Source of the DNA: JAEXNA01 sp037189585
GTDB taxonomy: Bacteria; Vulcanimicrobiota; Xenobia; Xenobiales; JADMJV01
Length of the DNA: 64,000 nucleotides
Reading direction: 5' to 3'
Assembly (NCBI GenBank): GCA_037189585.1
Contig: JBBCJA010000009.1
Span: forward strand, 62,001-126,000
A program made the position numbers and the translations under genes. Of this stretch, positions 34,544-43,405 are shown in pieces. Under the pieces are notes generated by a model. The model searched no databases. It was not told where the DNA came from and saw nothing but the letters and a program-made list of their open reading frames with translations. Every line of letters starts with the position of its first letter. The stretch's first letter is position 1.

Positions 34544-34643
34544 ATGAGACCCCTTGAATTTTATCGCCTCATCCTAACCGTTCCAGATTTACCAGGAGTG
34601 GAGTCCAACGTGGAAACTGTTAAAATTTAGGTTGCTCCGGTGG

Positions 34644-35852
34644 CTATTCCGAACGTAAGGCCTCGATGGGGTCTAGCCGCGAGGCGGACAGAGCGGGATA
34701 AAATCCGAAAAAAACGCCGATAAAGGCGGAGGTTCCAAAGGCCAGGATTATGGAGCTGTTGCTGACGATGGTGGGCCAACCGGCCAATCCCGCGACCTTG
34801 GCCGAGATGCTCACTCCCAAGACAATCCCGAGCGCGCCTCCGAGCAGTGACAACACGATCGACTCCACCAAGAACTGAGCCAGGATATCACGTCCTCGCG
34901 CGCCGATGGCCATGCGGATCCCGATCTCGCGGATCCGCTCGGTCACGGAGACCAGCATGATGTTCATGATCCCGATACCGCCGACCAGAAGACTGACGGA
35001 GGCTACGCCTCCCAAGAGATAGGAGAACATCTTCACGCTCGCGGCTGCAGTTTCATTAGCTTGAGCCGAAGTTTCCGCCTTAAATCCGCCAGAATTATCC
35101 TCGATATTGTATTTGCTGTTGAGAAGCGCCGTCGCCATAATCCCCAGGTCATCGACCTCGCCGGCCGAGGCGGCTTTCAGGATAATGTTGTTGAGGCGGT
35201 CTCGACCTATAATCTTGTCATTGGCGGTGGTGTAGGGGACGAGCACGCGATTGTCCTCCGACATCCACCCTCCGCTACTCCCCTTCTCCGATAACAATCC
35301 GATAACTTTGAAAGGGAAATTCTTGATTCTGATGGTCTCACCGATCGGATCGGCCCCGCCGAAGAGCTCTTTACGGACTTCCTGGCCCAGCACCGCGACA
35401 TTTTGGGAGCCACGAATCTCCATCGAATTGAAGATACGACCGGACTCCAACGGCCAACTGGTGACCTCGGGATACTCCTCACCCACCCCCACCACTCGGG
35501 TGTTCCAGTTCGCTCGTCCGTAGACCAGGGTCGACATGGTTTGGGTCACCGGGCTCCCCGCTTGGATACCTGGAAGATGAGAGACCGTATGCCAATCGGC
35601 TTCAACCAGGACGCGTTGAGACTTCTCGTCCCCGCGCTCCGGCCCCCGGCGTGAGCCGGGGGCGATCTCGACAGTGTTGGTGCCCATCTTGTTGATAGAT
35701 TCGGTGATCGCGGCTTGCGCACCGTTTCCGATGGAAAGCATCGCGATCACCGCGGCCACCCCGATGATGATCCCCAACATGGTCAAGAGGCTACGCAGTT
35801 TGTTACGCAAAAGCGCTCGCCATGCGATGCGGAAGATCATGCCCAGGGTCAT
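34644..35852 (-). CDS. MacB-type ABC transporter permease (second copy)
   Basis: A 402-residue inner-membrane permease of the FtsX/MacB class without a fused ATPase. It has one N-terminal helix (LLTMLGIIIGVAAVIAMLSIG, ~25-45), a large periplasmic domain (~50-270), and three C-terminal helices starting with YLLGGVASVSLLVGGIGIMNIMLVSVTERIREIGIRMAIGA, the diagnostic MacB coupling motif. It is about half-identical by eye to the upstream permease (35862-37070), so the pair arose by duplication and probably forms a heterodimer. A 9-base gap separates them. It ends the operon; no TolC-like gene is adjacent. Confidence 0.92.
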   Translation of the reverse strand: MTLGMIFRIAWRALLRNKLRSLLTMLGIIIGVAAVIAMLSIGNGAQAAITESINKMGTNTVEIAPGSRRGPERGDEKSQRVLVEADWHTVSHLPGIQAGSPVTQTMSTLVYGRANWNTRVVGVGEEYPEVTSWPLESGRIFNSMEIRGSQNVAVLGQEVRKELFGGADPIGETIRIKNFPFKVIGLLSEKGSSGGWMSEDNRVLVPYTTANDKIIGRDRLNNIILKAASAGEVDDLGIMATALLNSKYNIEDNSGGFKAETSAQANETAAASVKMFSYLLGGVASVSLLVGGIGIMNIMLVSVTERIREIGIRMAIGARGRDILAQFLVESIVLSLLGGALGIVLGVSISAKVAGLAGWPTIVSNSSIILAFGTSAFIGVFFGFYPALSASRLDPIEALRSE

Positions 35853-35861
35853 GGAGCGACC

Positions 35862-37070
35862 TCACTCATGACGTAGCGCCTGGATAGGGTCGAGCCGCGA
35901 GGCGGAAACGGCCGGATAAAATCCAAAGAAGATGCCGATCCCCACCGACGTTCCGAAAGCCAGGATGATCGAACTCTGACTAACCACGGAGGGCCATCCG
36001 GCGAAGCCCGCGATAAGGCGCGAGATCCCCACCCCGAAGAGAACACCGAGCGCCCCTCCGCTCAAAGACAAGACCACGGACTCCATGAGGAATTGCGCCA
36101 AGATATCTCGACCTCGCGCCCCTATGGCCATACGAATCCCGATCTCGCGAACCCGTTCGGTAACCGAAACCAGCATGATATTCATCACACCTATACCGCC
36201 AACCAGCAAACTGACGGAGGCAATACCGCCTAGGAGTAATGTGAAGATACGAGTGCTTTCCCCAAGCATCTGGCTGATCTGCTCCTGGTTGAAGGCTCGA
36301 AAACCACCGTTCTCGGGGTCCGTCACGTTGTAGCGGTCATTGAGGAAATCGATCACCAGGTCTTCCAAAGCCTGGACCTCCGAGGGGCTGCGAGCCTGCA
36401 AAGACATAAAATCGAATCGATCCGTACCTGACCATTTGCTCATATAGGTTGTGTAAGGGATCAAGATCTGGTCATCCTGAGAGCCGAATCCCCCCGCTCC
36501 CTTCTCTTCGAGAAGCCCAATAACTTTAAAGGGAAGGTTCTTCAAACGGACGGTCTCTCCGACGGGGTCGGCCGAGCCGAAGAGCTCCCGACGCGTTCCC
36601 GCGCCCATCACCATGACGTTAGCCCCAGAGTTGATCTCGGAATCGGTGAACATCCTACCCTCTCCTAAAGTCCAGTTTCGAACCTCGAGATAGGAAGGCG
36701 TGGTTCCCACGATGTTGGTGCTCCAGTTCGCGTTACCAACGATGACAGGTCCTCTCCCTTCCGCCATGGGTGCGGAATTTGCCACTTCCGGCAAGCGAGA
36801 CACGGCTCTCCAATCCGCCACGGTGAGCTTGACGCCCGAGCCTTCCGCCCCGCGTTGTCGACCTCGGCGAAAACCAGGAAAGACGTGAACCGAATTGGTT
36901 CCCATGCTGGAAAGGCGCTGCTCCATACTCAGCTTGGCTCCGTTGCCGATGGAAAGCATCGCGATCACCGCGGCGACTCCGATGATCAGCCCCAGCATGG
37001 TCAAACAGGTCCGAAGCTTGTTACGAGCCAGAGCCCGTAAGGCGACGCGGAAGGTGAGCCAGAGCGTCAC
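35862..37070 (-). CDS. MacB-type ABC transporter permease (first copy)
   Basis: A 402-residue permease with the same layout as its downstream paralogue: an N-terminal helix (CLTMLGLIIGVAAVIAMLSIG), a periplasmic MacB core domain with GSADPVGETVRLKNLPFKVIGLLEEKG, and three C-terminal helices with GIGVMNIMLVSVTERVREIGIRMAIGARG. It works with the separate ATPase and the MacA-like adaptor as a mechanotransmission-type exporter that moves substrates from the periplasm through an outer-membrane channel. The start overlaps the ATPase stop by four bases (ATGA-type coupling). Confidence 0.93.
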   Translation of the reverse strand: MTLWLTFRVALRALARNKLRTCLTMLGLIIGVAAVIAMLSIGNGAKLSMEQRLSSMGTNSVHVFPGFRRGRQRGAEGSGVKLTVADWRAVSRLPEVANSAPMAEGRGPVIVGNANWSTNIVGTTPSYLEVRNWTLGEGRMFTDSEINSGANVMVMGAGTRRELFGSADPVGETVRLKNLPFKVIGLLEEKGAGGFGSQDDQILIPYTTYMSKWSGTDRFDFMSLQARSPSEVQALEDLVIDFLNDRYNVTDPENGGFRAFNQEQISQMLGESTRIFTLLLGGIASVSLLVGGIGVMNIMLVSVTERVREIGIRMAIGARGRDILAQFLMESVVLSLSGGALGVLFGVGISRLIAGFAGWPSVVSQSSIILAFGTSVGIGIFFGFYPAVSASRLDPIQALRHE

Positions 37071-37792
37071 GAGATCACGCCGCGAGCGACGGTCTGCAAG
37101 ACCTCGGTGGGATCTCCGTCGCCGATGATCTCTCCGTCACGAAAAAGTATGACCCGTCGGCACTGCAAAGCGATATCCGGCTCGTGGGTGACCAGGACAA
37201 TGGTCTGTCCGTCCTTGTTGAGACCCTCGAAAAGAGCCATCACCTCATCGGAGGTCTTGGTGTCGAGGTTTCCCGTCGGTTCATCAGCCAGGACCAGGAC
37301 CGGGCGCGTGACCAGCGCGCGAGCGATGGCCACGCGTTGTTGCTCTCCGCCCGACATCTGGGAGGGGACGTGATGATAGCGCTTCTCGAGCCCGACCGAA
37401 GCCAGACTGGCCATTGCTCGCTCCCGGCGCTCGGAGGCGCTACGGACTCCTTGATAGAGTAACGGAAGCTCCACGTTCTCAAGGGCGGAGGTGCGGGCCA
37501 GCAAGTTGAACCCCTGAAAAACAAAGCCGAGCTTGAGGTTGCGAATTCGAGCCCACTCGTCTCGGGACAGCCGCGCGACTTCCAGACCGTCGAGAAGATA
37601 ACTCCCAGAGGTGGGACGGTCCAGGCATCCCAGGGTATTCATCGTGGTGGACTTGCCCGAGCCCGAAGGCCCCATGATGGCCACGAACTCTCCGGCCTCG
37701 ATCGTCAGATCGATCCCCTTAACCGCTTGCACGGCCACGCCACCGACGGAATGATAGGTTTTCGTGATCCCTTTGAGTTCGACGAGAGCCAT
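37067..37792 (-). CDS. ABC transporter ATP-binding protein (MacB/LolD type)
   Basis: A 241-residue cytoplasmic ATPase. Walker A is GPSGSGKST, the Q-loop lies in KLGFVFQGFNLL, the signature is MSGGEQQRVAIARAL, and Walker B with the catalytic Glu is VLVLADEPTGNLD; the H-loop follows in LVTHEPDIA. The conserved TSG..L.G..V region and the GNLD box place it in the MacB/LolD/FtsE subgroup. It is translationally coupled to the first permease and starts seven bases after the adaptor stop. Confidence 0.95.
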   Translation of the reverse strand: MALVELKGITKTYHSVGGVAVQAVKGIDLTIEAGEFVAIMGPSGSGKSTTMNTLGCLDRPTSGSYLLDGLEVARLSRDEWARIRNLKLGFVFQGFNLLARTSALENVELPLLYQGVRSASERRERAMASLASVGLEKRYHHVPSQMSGGEQQRVAIARALVTRPVLVLADEPTGNLDTKTSDEVMALFEGLNKDGQTIVLVTHEPDIALQCRRVILFRDGEIIGDGDPTEVLQTVARGVIS

Positions 37793-37799
37793 CGCCGGC

Positions 37800-39473
37800 C
37801 TAGAAGGAGAGTCGGAAGCGAGAACGCTCCGCTTCTCCCCCTTCCTCTTCCGTGATCACCTGCTCGCCGACCTTAAGGTCTCCCGAAACCACGACCACGC
37901 TATCCTCCGTGGAAATCCCGGTGATCACCCCACGCTTGACCGGCTTGCCGCGCTCGAGGACCCAGACCACTCCCCGACGGGTTCCCGGCTCCAACTTTTT
38001 CCGCCTTTCGGACCTGGCTTCGGGGGTCGCGGAATCTCCCGGGGTGGCGCTAGCCGACGGGGTCGGGCTGCCCGAAGCCGTGGGCGAGGCGCTCGCTCCC
38101 CGCTTACCTCGTTGACCTCTAGCCCGCCCGCCCATACCCGGCTTCATCTCCTTACCGGCTTTCGGTCGCTCGGAGGAAGGAACGTAGCGGAGAGCCTGAC
38201 TCGGAATGACCGTGGCGTCTTCGATCTTCTCCGCGAGAATCTCAACCGTCGCCGTCATTCCGGGCTTGAGCACCTCATCAGGGTTGTCCGCCGTGACCAG
38301 AACTCCGTAGACGACGACGTTGGAAGCCGTCTCTCCCGCGTCTGGAGCCGAACGGACTTGGACCACGGAGCCCTTGAACTCCCGGCCCGGATAGGCGTCC
38401 ACCGTGAAAGTGACCGGAGCGCCCTGCTTGACGCGGCCGATGTCGGCCTCGCTGACCTCGGCCTTGACCTGCATCTTACTCAGGTCTCTGGCGATGGTGA
38501 AAAGCTCGGGGGCTTGAAACTGAGCCGCCACGGTCTGACCCGGCTCCACCTTTCGGTTGATCACCACCCCGGAGATAGGAGATGTGATGGTGGTCCGCTC
38601 GAGATTGACCTGGGCCTCTTGAACACCTGCCTGTGCCTGAGCCACAGTGGCCTGAGCCGCGTTGACCTGCGCCGCGGCGGCGTCACGCTGGGCATGAGCT
38701 GCTTGCAAGCGGGCCTGAGCGGCGCTGATCTCGGTCCGAACTCCGGCCAATTGGGCCCGAGTCTGAGCCAGTTGCGCCTGGGCCTGCTGAAGGCCGGCCT
38801 CGGCAGTCTCCACACTGGCGGCGGAGACTAGGTAAGTGGTGCGAGCGGTGTCTCGCTCCGAAAGCGCGACCAGTTCGCGGGCAACCAGGTCCTCGGCTCG
38901 CTTGTACTGGACCAGGTCGTTGTCACGTCTAACCTTGGAGCTCTGCAGCGCGGCCTTGGCGTTGGCTACACCGGCTTCCGAGGCGGCCAGCGTCCCCTGG
39001 GCTTGCTGGAGATTGACTTGCGCGGTCTGGATGGCCACTTCGGCCTGTTGCACGGCCGCGCTCTGGCTGGCTAGATTGGCCTGGGCGTTAGAAAATCCCG
39101 CGGTGGCCGACTGCAGACTGGCGTCGGCTCGGGCTTGTTGGGCCAGAAACTGAGAAGGATCGATCTTGGCCAGGACCTGGCCCTTTTCCACACGAGAGTT
39201 GAAGTCGACCAGAACATCAGAAACCGGACCGCTGACCTGAGAGCCCACCGTGACGGTGGTGGTCGACTCGATGGCGCCTGTTGCCGCCACGTGAGCCTCG
39301 ACCGTCTTCTTCTCGACCTTGGAAGTGACGTACTCGGTCTTCTTCTCTTCACCGGAAAAGCTACGGTAGGCGGCCACGCCGACCAACAGAAGAAGAAGTC
39401 CCCCGACGATCTTGCCCCAGGGTATGCCACGTTGAGGGTTCACGGCGATCTCGTTTCTGTCCGTCGTGGGCAA
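37800..39473 (-). CDS. MacA/HlyD-type periplasmic adaptor protein
   Basis: A 557-residue membrane-fusion protein. One N-terminal anchor helix (IVGGLLLLLVGVAAYRSF, ~22-40), then a split biotinyl-lipoyl domain (VGSQVSGPVSDVLVDFNSRVEKGQVLAKID and TTITSPISGVVINRKVEPGQTV), and between them a very long Ala/Gln-rich coiled-coil hairpin (~110-295). The beta-barrel and membrane-proximal domains follow. An unusual Ser/Pro-rich insertion (GASASPTASGSPTPSAS, ~470-500) lies before the last strands. It bridges the permeases to an outer-membrane channel. It starts 16 bases after the methyltransferase stop, so the operon may begin at the MBL gene. Confidence 0.93.
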   Translation of the reverse strand: MPTTDRNEIAVNPQRGIPWGKIVGGLLLLLVGVAAYRSFSGEEKKTEYVTSKVEKKTVEAHVAATGAIESTTTVTVGSQVSGPVSDVLVDFNSRVEKGQVLAKIDPSQFLAQQARADASLQSATAGFSNAQANLASQSAAVQQAEVAIQTAQVNLQQAQGTLAASEAGVANAKAALQSSKVRRDNDLVQYKRAEDLVARELVALSERDTARTTYLVSAASVETAEAGLQQAQAQLAQTRAQLAGVRTEISAAQARLQAAHAQRDAAAAQVNAAQATVAQAQAGVQEAQVNLERTTITSPISGVVINRKVEPGQTVAAQFQAPELFTIARDLSKMQVKAEVSEADIGRVKQGAPVTFTVDAYPGREFKGSVVQVRSAPDAGETASNVVVYGVLVTADNPDEVLKPGMTATVEILAEKIEDATVIPSQALRYVPSSERPKAGKEMKPGMGGRARGQRGKRGASASPTASGSPTPSASATPGDSATPEARSERRKKLEPGTRRGVVWVLERGKPVKRGVITGISTEDSVVVVSGDLKVGEQVITEEEGGEAERSRFRLSF

Positions 39474-39489
39474 GACCCTCCGCCCTTTA

Positions 39490-40266
39490 CTAAGGGTTCG
39501 CTGAAGACGTGGGGGCGTGTCTTAAGACGATGGTGGGATTTGGCCGCTCTTCATCCCATCGCTCAAGCTCGACCCAGCGACCGACGAGTCCCGCTCCACG
39601 CCAGAGCGATTTCAGCTCTTCTCGAGAAAAAAGCCCCATGAGGTGGCGCTCCTCTCTCGTCGTGACGCGACCCTCCCGGCGCTCCAAGAAAAGGTAAACC
39701 GTCTCCAGTTCGTTGTCGTTAGGGTCGGGGTCCCACTCATAGTGAGTCAGGGTGATCTCGCGCTCCGACTCCTCGAAAGTGGTGAGGTAGCGGTACGGGC
39801 CCGCGAACTCATCGGCCAAAGCGTCCACCTTGACCAGAGCGATACCGTCCGGCTCGAGATGAGAGGCGACGGTGGAGAAAAGAGCCGCCACTTGCTGGCT
39901 CTCTCGCAAATAACAAAAGGAGTCGTGCACGGTCACCAAAGGGAATCGGCGCTTGAGCTCAAGCTGTGTCATGTCGCCGGGGCAGCACTCGAACTCGGGA
40001 ACCAGGCTCGAGACTCGTTCGAGCATGGCACAAGACAGATCGGTGGCGACACCGCTCACCCGACCTCCCCACAAACGAGAGAGCCAGTGCAGGTGATGGC
40101 CGCCGCCCGTTCCCAGGTCCAAAACCTCGAGGAATTCACGATAGCCCAGCTCCTCGAGGACGATCCCCACCCACTCCCGCATCTCGTCCCGATAGGACTC
40201 GAGCGGGGCGACCAGCGGCCAAAGGTCGGCGTGCCGGTCGTAGAGCGGGTAGAGGGGAGAGCTCAT
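39490..40266 (-). CDS. Class I SAM-dependent methyltransferase
   Basis: A 258-residue enzyme. Motif I is VLDLGTGGGHHLHWLS (~48-63), followed by VATDLSCAMLERVSS, an acidic CCPGDMTQLEL segment and FPLVTVHDSFCYL. The beta-rich second half (REITLTHYEWDPDPNDNELETVYLF, then VTTREERHLMGLFSREELKSLWRGAGL) matches small-molecule methyltransferases related to glycine/sarcosine or cyclopropane types. Substrate unknown. The start overlaps the MBL gene stop by four bases, and the adaptor gene starts 16 bases downstream, so it may act on the transported compound. Confidence 0.85.
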   Translation of the reverse strand: MSSPLYPLYDRHADLWPLVAPLESYRDEMREWVGIVLEELGYREFLEVLDLGTGGGHHLHWLSRLWGGRVSGVATDLSCAMLERVSSLVPEFECCPGDMTQLELKRRFPLVTVHDSFCYLRESQQVAALFSTVASHLEPDGIALVKVDALADEFAGPYRYLTTFEESEREITLTHYEWDPDPNDNELETVYLFLERREGRVTTREERHLMGLFSREELKSLWRGAGLVGRWVELERWDEERPNPTIVLRHAPTSSANP

Positions 40267-40970
40267 CGGGTATGAGCCAGACGACGCACGCTGTGGTCGA
40301 CCTTACTTCGCTCCATTAGCCGATCGAAGTCGACGTCGTAGTAGAGACAGTCCCCGTGTCCCGAGAAAGCGCGCTCTACCCGATAGCCCAGGCGGTGCAG
40401 CCAGTTCTGGACCCGCTCGATGGAGAAGATCTTCTGACGAGGGTCGACGATGGCGTTACAGTCCCTCAGGTCGCCCAGGAACCAGTCGCCGGTGATAGCC
40501 GTGCCACGATACAAGATGATCTGATCGCTCTCGGAGTGTTTCGGAGCGTGAATGAGGATCAAGGGCTCTCCATTGAGGTCCAAAACCTTGATGTCTCCAT
40601 CGAAAAGCTCGTCAAAAAGGTCGTACGGGCTTCGCCCTCCCGCCCAGGCCAGTCGTGCCATCATTCGATTCTCCGCCTGGCTGCGATGGCCCACGAAGTG
40701 AGCGTGAGGGAAGGTGTCGCGAAAAGAGACGATGCTTTTGCAGTGATCGACGTGAGCGTGGGAGAGGAGTCCGTACTTGAGCTCGGCTCCGATCCCCTTG
40801 AGGCACCGCTTGGCCGCGTTCCAGGGGCGGGCGTCCCGCTTGGGTCGATAGGGCGGCATCTCCACCAGGGCGGCCTCGTCGCCGTTGACCAAAAGCCAGA
40901 CGGCATTGCGGTAAGGACCGTAGGGGCCGAGCATCAAGACGCCGGGAGCGAGATGGGATATTTTTTTCAT
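40263..40970 (-). CDS. MBL-fold metallohydrolase
   Basis: A 235-residue metallo-beta-lactamase-fold protein. The metal motif HAHVDH (71-76) is complete, the third ligand His is in HAPKHSESD, the bridging Asp in ITGDWFLGD and the last His in FSGHGD. It is short and has no signal peptide, so it is cytoplasmic. Family members hydrolyse thioesters, phosphodiesters or lactones; the substrate cannot be told. It is the first gene of the minus-strand run leading to the MacAB-like exporter, and is divergent from the EIIC gene. Confidence 0.88.
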   Translation of the reverse strand: MKKISHLAPGVLMLGPYGPYRNAVWLLVNGDEAALVEMPPYRPKRDARPWNAAKRCLKGIGAELKYGLLSHAHVDHCKSIVSFRDTFPHAHFVGHRSQAENRMMARLAWAGGRSPYDLFDELFDGDIKVLDLNGEPLILIHAPKHSESDQIILYRGTAITGDWFLGDLRDCNAIVDPRQKIFSIERVQNWLHRLGYRVERAFSGHGDCLYYDVDFDRLMERSKVDHSVRRLAHTR

Positions 40971-41062
40971 GCGGGCTTACAACCTCTGTTCGGGGCTGCG
41001 GTTTCGAAGCTACCGCCCCCCGCCCTGCCAGGAGTTTTCCGGTCTTTTTTGTATTGGGGGCG

Positions 41063-42394
41063 ATGCAGCAAGTCTGGACCAAAATCGTCGCTTTTATGGA
41101 AGCCGCCAGCAGGCAGCGCCACATGGTCGCTCTGAGAGATGGTATGATCGGGGTCGTTCCCGTCATTCTCGTGGGCTCGACCTTTCTACTACTCGCTGCT
41201 CAAGGACAAATGCTCGACTATATACCGTTTCTAAAAGGTACGCCTTTTCAGAAGTGGTATGTCGAGGTCGCTTCGCCCAGTCTTTTCATTCCGTTTCGTT
41301 TCACAATGAAACTCCTGGCTCTATATGTGGCCTTCACCATAGCCGCCGCATTAGCCAAGGAGTATGATCTGCCGCCCATACCCAACGGCCTTACTGCTGT
41401 GGCTTGCTTTTTACTCACGGGAGAAATGAAGCTGGTAAAGGTCACATCCGACGCTGAAAAACCTGTATGGTTACTTCAGGTCGATCCCCTGGGTGCCGAA
41501 GGGCTCTTCCTAGCGATCTTTTTAGGTTTGGCGACGGTCGAGGTCTCCCGGAGACTCACCTACATGCCACGAGGCAAAGACGGGGAAGACGTCACCGGCG
41601 GAATCCCTCCGGCGGTCATTCAAGCTTTCGCCAGCTTCTTTCCCATGCTAACTTGCGTCTTCGTGGTTTGGCTGGTGCGCCACGCACTCGGTTTCGATAT
41701 TCACCACTTCATTCAAGAACATACCGCCTGGATGAAGTTCTTGGGCGATACCTTTCTCGCCATGGTCGTGATCAACATTCTTCTTCATCTTTTTGGAGTG
41801 GCCGGAGTTCATGGTATCTCCGTAATCAACGCGGTGATGTTTCCGATATGGCTCCAATTCTTAGTCGCCAACGCCGCCGCTCATGACTCATCTCAGCCCA
41901 TGCCTTACGTGACAGCCTTCCCCTTCTATCAGTGGTTCATCTGGATCGGTGGGGCGGGGGCGACTCTCGCGCCGACGGTGCGATGCTTACTCAGCCGAAA
42001 TGCCCATATCAAGAGAATCGGCAAGATCTCCATCGTGCCCGGTATCTTTAATATCAACGAGCCCTTGCTCTTTGGATTGCCCGTGGTGGCGAACCCACTC
42101 CTAGCGATTCCTTTTATTGTGGCACCCTTAGCCTGTGGCACGGTAGCCTACTTCGCAACGGCCTGGGGTCTAGTCGGAAAAGCCTTTATTGAGGCTCCCT
42201 GGGTCATGCCGTGTCTCTTCGGCGCATACTTTTCCACCCTAGACTTCCGCGCCATCATTTTGCTACTGGTCAACTTCGCCCTCTCCTACATAATCTGGGC
42301 GCCTTTCATCAGGGCCTACGAGCATCGCCTAGCCACCACGGCGTCCTCCGAACCGAAAGACGATCCCGTTACCACCACTGGAGTCGAAAATTAA
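41063..42394 (+). CDS. PTS EIIC permease, cellobiose/lichenan type, without partner subunits
   Basis: About 443 residues and roughly ten membrane helices. The EIIC hallmark FNINEPLLFGLPVVANPLLAIPFIVAPL is intact near residue 330, and the N-terminal MVALRDGMIGVVPVILVGSTFLL matches CelB/ChbC-type permeases. Such a permease normally needs EIIB, EIIA, HPr and EI to phosphorylate the sugar during import. None of these is in the window, so it may act as a facilitator or use distant partners. ATG 41063 is preferred to TTG 41054. Possible link to the GH1 glucosidase is inference. Confidence 0.9.
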   Translation: MQQVWTKIVAFMEAASRQRHMVALRDGMIGVVPVILVGSTFLLLAAQGQMLDYIPFLKGTPFQKWYVEVASPSLFIPFRFTMKLLALYVAFTIAAALAKEYDLPPIPNGLTAVACFLLTGEMKLVKVTSDAEKPVWLLQVDPLGAEGLFLAIFLGLATVEVSRRLTYMPRGKDGEDVTGGIPPAVIQAFASFFPMLTCVFVVWLVRHALGFDIHHFIQEHTAWMKFLGDTFLAMVVINILLHLFGVAGVHGISVINAVMFPIWLQFLVANAAAHDSSQPMPYVTAFPFYQWFIWIGGAGATLAPTVRCLLSRNAHIKRIGKISIVPGIFNINEPLLFGLPVVANPLLAIPFIVAPLACGTVAYFATAWGLVGKAFIEAPWVMPCLFGAYFSTLDFRAIILLLVNFALSYIIWAPFIRAYEHRLATTASSEPKDDPVTTTGVEN

Positions 42395-42470
42395 CCGAAT
42401 AGATAAGCTCGAGGGAAGGTCTCTGATGTGGCGGACCTCTATCGACCGTGAGAGTCTACCAACCCGTACT

Positions 42471-42704
42471 CTACCAGTGAGAGATGATGTCGTACCCAGA
42501 CACGAGAAGACCGAGCATCATAAAGACCGCGGCGACATAAAAAAGCATCCAAAAGAAGAAAGAGCAAGATTGCCGTTCCCGGTCGACTTTCGCGAAACTT
42601 CCGCCGGCATAAATTAAACCTTTTCTCCATCCATCGACGATACAGTAGAGGAGCCAAACGATGCCTATGGCATAGAAAATTCTACTGGCAAGGAGAGTCG
42701 ACAT
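42471..42704 (-). CDS. Small membrane protein, two helices
   Basis: About 77 residues with two hydrophobic helices (SRIFYAIGIVWLLYCIVDGW near the start, FFFWMLFYVAAVFMMLGLLV in the second half) joined by a polar loop with GKVDRER-like charge. The ATG at 42702-42704 has GGAG eleven bases upstream; an in-frame GTG at 42713 is the alternative. Not recognised. It lies on the minus strand between the EIIC gene and a terminator that belongs to the Cys/His-rich gene, so it has its own promoter. Confidence 0.6.
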   Translation of the reverse strand: MSTLLASRIFYAIGIVWLLYCIVDGWRKGLIYAGGSFAKVDRERQSCSFFFWMLFYVAAVFMMLGLLVSGYDIISHW

Positions 42705-42831
42705 GGACTTCACGCTCCGTTCATGAGGTTGCAGAAAAAGGACGACGTTCTGGTAGTCTTTGTAGTCCTTCGTAGTACCCAGGACCAGACCTGCCCGCCG
42801 CCTCAGGCTTCGAGTAGCAAAAGTCCTGTAA

Positions 42832-42875
42832 ACAAAAAACTCCTTTCATGACCACAACGTCCGTCATGAAAGGAG
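42832..42875 (-). terminator. Intrinsic terminator of the Cys/His-rich gene
   Basis: On the minus strand, 13-base arms (42863-42875 and 42840-42852) pair perfectly around a 10-base loop, then a run of six T (42834-42839 as A on the plus strand). It lies 60 bases beyond the stop of the 93-residue Cys/His-rich gene. The 42714-42831 interval holds nothing else I can recognise. Confidence 0.92.
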
Positions 42876-42935
42876 AGTGTTGTTGACACCTTTATTGAAA
42901 GGTAAGTCGGGAGAACAACGTCGGCTAGTGAGAGA

Positions 42936-43217
42936 CTAACGAAAGCAGGGGGGGTTGAAGAAGTGGTTATGGCACTGGTGTCCGCCGTGAAGTCCACAGT
43001 GAGGCTTGATGAAAGGGGGCTTCCAGCAAGAGCCGGGGCGGAAGGGCGGTTTCAGACAGCCCCCCGGACGACGACGACGGCACTGGCAGGGGTTGTGGTG
43101 ATGCTGATGAGGACGGCAACGACGATTTCCTTGGCAGCGACCGCGACGGATACGAGGGCAACGGGGACGAAGAAGAATTTTACCTAGGGTACCGGGGTTG
43201 AGGAGTGAGCTGAGCAT
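42936..43217 (-). CDS. Cys/His/Arg-rich 93-aa protein, possibly metal-binding
   Basis: A 93-residue highly basic protein with 10 Cys and 9 His, arranged mostly as Pro-Cys, Arg-Cys and His-Cys pairs (PHQHHHNPCQC, HCGLHGGHQCHNH, NPPCF at the end). No hydrophobic helix beyond a short MLSSLLNPGTLGKILL lead. This composition suggests metal chelation or a cross-linked structural peptide, similar in style to metallothioneins or His/Cys-rich spore- or sheath-coat proteins, but I recognise no family. Expression is well supported: AGGAAGG sits eight bases before the ATG and a strong terminator follows. The GC-rich codons make chance unlikely. Confidence 0.65.
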   Translation of the reverse strand: MLSSLLNPGTLGKILLRPRCPRIRRGRCQGNRRCRPHQHHHNPCQCRRRRPGGCLKPPFRPGSCWKPPFIKPHCGLHGGHQCHNHFFNPPCFR

Positions 43218-43405
43218 CTGGAGTACCTTCCTTTATTCGAAGTGTTTTGTTCTGTGGTTAGAATATCCGCTACCCGCAATGCGACCGTAAATTCTCGCTC
43301 ACACTATGTGACAAAAACGTAAACTTTCCGCTGGGATGAAAGTGACCCGAGGATTTCCTTGGAAACAAAGGGGAGTCGTGCCCCAATCACCGAAATTTGC
43401 CGATA

